A stretch of DNA of 47,045 nucleotides from NCBI GenBank assembly GCA_030428385.1, contig JAUIDY010000038.1:1-47045 (forward strand), given 5' to 3'. The translations under genes were made by a program, and so were the position numbers. Below are positions 43,963 to 47,045 of this stretch, piece after piece. Below the pieces are notes generated by a model, which made no database searches, was not told where the DNA came from, and saw only the letters and a list, made by a program, of their open reading frames with translations. The stretch is from Rhodothermia bacterium (GTDB taxonomy: Bacteria > Bacteroidota > Rhodothermia > Rhodothermales > JAAAOL01). Each line of letters begins with the position of its first letter. The first letter of the stretch is position 1.

Positions 43963-45045
43963 ATGCCTGAGGGAGACGGAAAAGTAGAGCATATCGAGCG
44001 TCTCAGGGTACCTCCAGGGTATCACGAAGCGGCGCGGCTAGACGTGTACATCACCCGGTTCTTGCCGAATGCCTCACGCAATAAGGTGCAGCAAGGCATC
44101 AAGGCAGGCCATGTAACCGTGAGTGGCACAATCGTGGTGAAACCTTCGCACCCGGTTCAGGCGGGTGATGAGATCATGATGCGGCTGATGCGACCGCCGC
44201 CGCTGGCTGTGGAGCCCGAGCCCATTCCCCTCGACATAGTCTATGAGGATGAGGTGCTGCTGGTAGTCAACAAAGCGGCCGGCATGGTGGTGCATCCTGC
44301 GTACGGCAACCGAACGGGCACGTTGGTGCATGCGCTGCTATATCATGTGGGCGGCGGCACCTTTAGTGTAGAGGATGATCATGAGTCGGAAGAGGAGGAG
44401 GACGTGGGACTTTCTACCATCCATGCGGCTCCAGTCGCGGCTGGGGATCTGTCCATCCGTCCCGGTATTGTGCATCGGCTCGACAAAGACACGTCGGGCT
44501 TGCTGGTGGTTGCCAAAACAGATGCCGCCCATACTCATCTGGCGAAGCAATTTCTGAACCGTACCATCCAGCGGCGGTATCTGGCGCTCGTGTGGGGCGT
44601 TCCCAGCCCTGAATCAGGGACCATTGATACGTGGTTGGCCCGCGACCCCCGTGACCGCAAGCGGATGGCCGTTGTCTCAGAGGGAAAGGGCAAACAGGCG
44701 ATAACGCATTTCGAAGCCGTGGAAGAGTTTCGGCACACCGCACTGCTGCGTTTTCGGTTAGAGACAGGACGCACCCATCAGATCCGGGTACATGCCCAGC
44801 ACATTAACCATCCCGTACTCGGTGATGCGACGTACGGGGGGAATCGGTTGGTGTATGGTCCCACGGGAGGATCTCGCCATGCCTTTTTTAAAAACCTGTT
44901 CCACACCATGCCCCGGCAAGCCTTGCACGCCCACACGCTTGGGTTTCGGCATCCCGCATCGGGCGAGTTGCTTCACTTTGTTGCTGAACTGCCCGACGAC
45001 ATGCAGTATGTGCTGGATCGGTTGCGCACAGTGGAGGGCGCATGA
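43963..45045 (+). CDS. RluA/RluD-family 23S rRNA or tRNA pseudouridine synthase
   Basis: A 360-aa protein. An S4 RNA-binding domain (LDVYITRFLPNASRNKVQQGIKAGHVTVSGTIV, about 25-85) precedes the catalytic domain with PGIVHRLDKDTSGLLVVAKT at about 166-185, whose Asp is the nucleophile. RRYLALVWG and RLETGRTHQIRVHAQHINHPVLGDATYGG follow. An acidic insert (DDHESEEEEDVGLS at about 139-152) interrupts the domain just before the active site and is unusual. The domain layout fits RluD more than RluA. It isomerises uridine to pseudouridine in the ribosome's large-subunit RNA. Confidence 0.92.
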   Translation: MPEGDGKVEHIERLRVPPGYHEAARLDVYITRFLPNASRNKVQQGIKAGHVTVSGTIVVKPSHPVQAGDEIMMRLMRPPPLAVEPEPIPLDIVYEDEVLLVVNKAAGMVVHPAYGNRTGTLVHALLYHVGGGTFSVEDDHESEEEEDVGLSTIHAAPVAAGDLSIRPGIVHRLDKDTSGLLVVAKTDAAHTHLAKQFLNRTIQRRYLALVWGVPSPESGTIDTWLARDPRDRKRMAVVSEGKGKQAITHFEAVEEFRHTALLRFRLETGRTHQIRVHAQHINHPVLGDATYGGNRLVYGPTGGSRHAFFKNLFHTMPRQALHAHTLGFRHPASGELLHFVAELPDDMQYVLDRLRTVEGA

Positions 45046-45110
45046 CACGGGACTGACACGCGGTGCTCCTAACTTGTGGAGCACATACCCTGTCAACGCG
45101 CGAGTTGAGC

Positions 45111-46103
45111 ATGATACGTATTATCCTGGAAGCACTGGACCATTGGTTGAATCACCACGACCCTCGTCTTGCCGAAACACTTCGTCCACCTATCACCAAA
45201 GCTGGTCTCAAGAAATACACCGATGCGGTTGGTCCTTTTCACTTTCCTCAGGAGGCACTGACCCTCTATCACTGGCACAACGGGCAGGAGGCTTCCGGCG
45301 AACTGTTCGCTCCGTATCGGTTTTTGCCCTTAGACGAAGCAGTTCCCTTATATCAGGAGATGCTGGCGTTGAATGCCCAACTGGGGAGTTGGAACCCTTT
45401 GTGGTTTCCGTTTCTCGATTTTGAAGGCGATTTGTTTGTGTATGAACTGGGCACGCCGCCTCAGCCTGACACGCCGGTGTATTTCTGCCCAAGCGAAGAT
45501 CCAGATCTGTATGTTTGGACCCGAAACCTCACTCAGTTCTTTGAACTGATCCTTGCCCTTTTTGCGCAGGGCGCCCTGATTGAAACGGAGGGAATCCGCG
45601 AAATGGATCCAGATGCCGTTGATCGAATCCGTCATTCCCTGTGTCCGACTGCTCACTACTCGGGGAAACGGGAAATCGAAGGCGTGACGTATTTTTCCAA
45701 GTTTGCAACAGCCCACTGGCCATCACGCTGGAAAGAGGTTGGCACCCAGGATACAACGGAGAGGCGTCAGCGATCTGCAAACAGGGCCCTTTTATCCGTT
45801 CAAGCAGCGCGCACGCAGGTGCGCAGAGGCGTCTTGGAAGAGGCTATACTTCAGGGAACAGTGGCAAGGCTTTCTGGAACGCTCGGGGGTGCCCTCATGG
45901 AGTTGTCAGACCAAACCGGTCAAATACCGATCTTTTGCCCGCCTCCCATCGCACGCGAGCTTTATATCCGCGCCTCCTATGAGGTATGGGTAGAACGCGT
46001 AAATCCAGCTACGTTGCCTAATCTCTTTTCCGAGGCAATGCTTGTTGCATCGGCGGTGCAGCCCCTCGACCCGTCCTTTACGGGGTTGCAGGGCCAGGGT
46101 TAG
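45111..46103 (+). CDS. SMI1/KNR4-family protein
   Basis: A 330-aa cytosolic protein. The first about 150 residues follow the SMI1/KNR4 (SUKH) layout: LRPPITKAGLKKYTDAVGPFHFPQEALTLYHWHNGQ, then LFAPYRFLPLDEAVPLYQEM, WNPLWFPFLDFEGDLFVYEL and VYFCPSEDPDLYVWTRNLTQFFELI. SUKH proteins act as immunity proteins in some toxin systems, but most are of unknown function; no toxin gene is visible beside it. The C-terminal half (about 200-330) is not recognised. It starts 65 bp after the pseudouridine synthase gene; ATG at 45111 is preferred over the ORF opening at 45063. Its end overlaps the convergent SGNH-like gene by 26 bp. Confidence 0.75.
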   Translation: MIRIILEALDHWLNHHDPRLAETLRPPITKAGLKKYTDAVGPFHFPQEALTLYHWHNGQEASGELFAPYRFLPLDEAVPLYQEMLALNAQLGSWNPLWFPFLDFEGDLFVYELGTPPQPDTPVYFCPSEDPDLYVWTRNLTQFFELILALFAQGALIETEGIREMDPDAVDRIRHSLCPTAHYSGKREIEGVTYFSKFATAHWPSRWKEVGTQDTTERRQRSANRALLSVQAARTQVRRGVLEEAILQGTVARLSGTLGGALMELSDQTGQIPIFCPPPIARELYIRASYEVWVERVNPATLPNLFSEAMLVASAVQPLDPSFTGLQGQG

Positions 46104-46974
46104 CCGATATTGCTTGGGCAACAAGCGGCGTAAAATAGGCGGCTCCGTTGCTGTTTAAATGATCGTGGTTAAAAAATAAACTATCGGGGAGCGGCAGCGC
46201 TCCATAGTCGAGCACCGTAAGGCCTCGCGCCTTAAAGCGCTGCTTGGTCTCTTCGAAGTGGCGGGCTATCGGCTCGGGGATGCCTGCCAGGTAGGAGGTA
46301 TGCAGCGGGGCACCTACTAAAATGAGTTCGATGTCATGGGCTTCGGACAACGATTGGATTGCTTCGAGATACTGTAGCGCAATGGCGGATTGCCCCAGGG
46401 TTTCACCGAAGGGGGCATAATGCTCATTTAATTTTGCCTGGGCATCGGCACTTTTTAAGAAAGCAGTTTGGGGTTCATACTGGCCGACAAAGCTGAAATG
46501 CTGACGGGAAGGGTAAAGCAACATGCTCCGGCCCCATATTTTGAAATACGTACGACTGTCAACCGGTTGGACGGCATAGTCTGTAAGATTCATGAGGGGA
46601 TACGAGCGCTCAATCAGCTTGGTGGTCTCGGTGATACCGCTCAATTTATAATCATTAAACGCGGCCAGGTTGTGGGGAGAAAAGCCAAGCAGAATGGTCT
46701 TGATCTGCGAGCCAGCCTCTTGTTCAAGGATAAACTTCAGTTTGTGATAGGTGATGAGATAAGGCTCCCCAAACTGGCAAATGTTTTCGGAGTTTGGAAG
46801 GTAGGCGGGATCGAGGGCCGTCGCCAGATGGGAATCGCCAAGGATAAGAATTTGTGCTTGGTTTAGGGGAAGGGCCGTTTGCTGAATAAAGTAACGGTTC
46901 AGGCCAAAGTTGATCGCCATCAGGGCCATCAGTAGGGCATAAAACAATACGACCCGCAGGATAAATCGTCGCAT
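46078..46974 (-). CDS. SGNH-like membrane-anchored protein, partner of an MBOAT acyltransferase
   Basis: A 298-aa protein with an N-terminal membrane helix (VVLFYALLMALMAINFGLN). ILILGDSHLATALDP at about 46-60 matches the first SGNH block (GDS with the nucleophile Ser), and NHDHLNSNGAAYFTPLVA near 277-294 matches the Asp-x-x-His-like end. It resembles the AlgJ/AlgX-type partners that move acetyl groups from an MBOAT protein to an exopolysaccharide or cell-surface sugar. The gene starts 5 bp after the stop of an MBOAT gene. ATG at 46974 is preferred; the frame extends to 47040 but overlaps the MBOAT end. Confidence 0.78.
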   Translation of the reverse strand: MRRFILRVVLFYALLMALMAINFGLNRYFIQQTALPLNQAQILILGDSHLATALDPAYLPNSENICQFGEPYLITYHKLKFILEQEAGSQIKTILLGFSPHNLAAFNDYKLSGITETTKLIERSYPLMNLTDYAVQPVDSRTYFKIWGRSMLLYPSRQHFSFVGQYEPQTAFLKSADAQAKLNEHYAPFGETLGQSAIALQYLEAIQSLSEAHDIELILVGAPLHTSYLAGIPEPIARHFEETKQRFKARGLTVLDYGALPLPDSLFFNHDHLNSNGAAYFTPLVAQAISANPGPATP

Positions 46975-46979
46975 CTCGG

Positions 46980-47045
46980 CTAGAATTGGAAGTAGATAAA
47001 TTCTTGCTCTTCGCCAAAGAAGAACAGGATAAGCCAGCACAGCGA
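46980..47045 (-). CDS. MBOAT O-acyltransferase, last 21 codons (runs off right edge)
   Basis: The minus strand reads SLCWLILFFFGEEQEFIYFQF followed by TAG at 46980-46982. FFFG...EFIYFQF is the characteristic C-terminus of AlgI/DltB-type membrane-bound O-acyltransferases, which pass acyl groups across the membrane. Only this end is inside the window. Its tight spacing to the SGNH-like gene supports a joint O-acylation role. Confidence 0.75.
   Translation of the reverse strand, partial: SLCWLILFFFGEEQEFIYFQF

Overview
The window looks like a chromosomal piece of a Bacteroidota-related bacterium, most probably of the Rhodothermota/Rhodothermales type. The reasons are two large exported proteins ending in a type IX secretion-type sorting domain (YPNP start, GLYVYR or GVYLCR end), many lipoproteins with short lipoboxes, a TonB-C family protein, DUF3667 and DUF5683-like proteins, weak Shine-Dalgarno signals and a GC-rich coding style. 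This is inference from gene content; no rRNA is present.

Layout. 1-3105: the N-terminal half of an exported GH9 endoglucanase runs off the left edge, divergent from an exported nucleoside hydrolase and a RelA/SpoT-like protein. A 162-bp foldback element (MITE-like, 3-bp TTA target duplication) lies at 3115-3276, exactly at the stop codon of the next gene. 3277-4895: an mhqD/mhqO-like pair (alpha/beta hydrolase and ring-cleaving dioxygenase) with a MarR-type palindrome upstream. 5026-5784: a SUMF1-like lipoprotein. 5889-13760: a copper/silver efflux operon (Cys/His-rich exported protein, CusC-, CusB- and CusA-like proteins, an LTXXQ lipoprotein and a cupredoxin lipoprotein), followed by msrA. 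14389-15564: a membrane SpoIIE-type phosphatase.

15805-15925 is tRNA-Asn with its terminator. It is followed by about 1.1 kb without a credible protein gene but with at least eight strong inverted-repeat stems. Wobble pairs in several of them favour a plus-strand structured RNA. Then come an orphan multi-PAS histidine kinase, a TonB-C protein, thioredoxin, hemB and cysS.

24305-31768 is a five-gene minus-strand cluster: a lipoprotein with a carboxypeptidase-regulatory-like domain, a GAF/sigma-54 activator, a transmembrane Ser/Thr kinase with two PEGA domains, a kelch protein interrupted by three DUF5666-like domains and ending in a T9SS signal, and a TPR/DUF5683-like membrane protein. The spacing suggests co-expression and a signalling-to-cell-surface module. 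It is the best candidate for an uncharacterised protein system here.

31856-47045: housekeeping and accessory genes (moaB, yidD, hisI, DUF3667, a MacB-like ABC pair, a T9SS cargo protein, a lipoprotein, cobalamin-dependent metH, a class V aminotransferase, an RluA-family pseudouridine synthase, an SMI1/KNR4 protein). At the right edge is an SGNH-like protein preceded by the last 21 codons of an MBOAT acyltransferase, i.e. the start of a polysaccharide O-acylation cassette.
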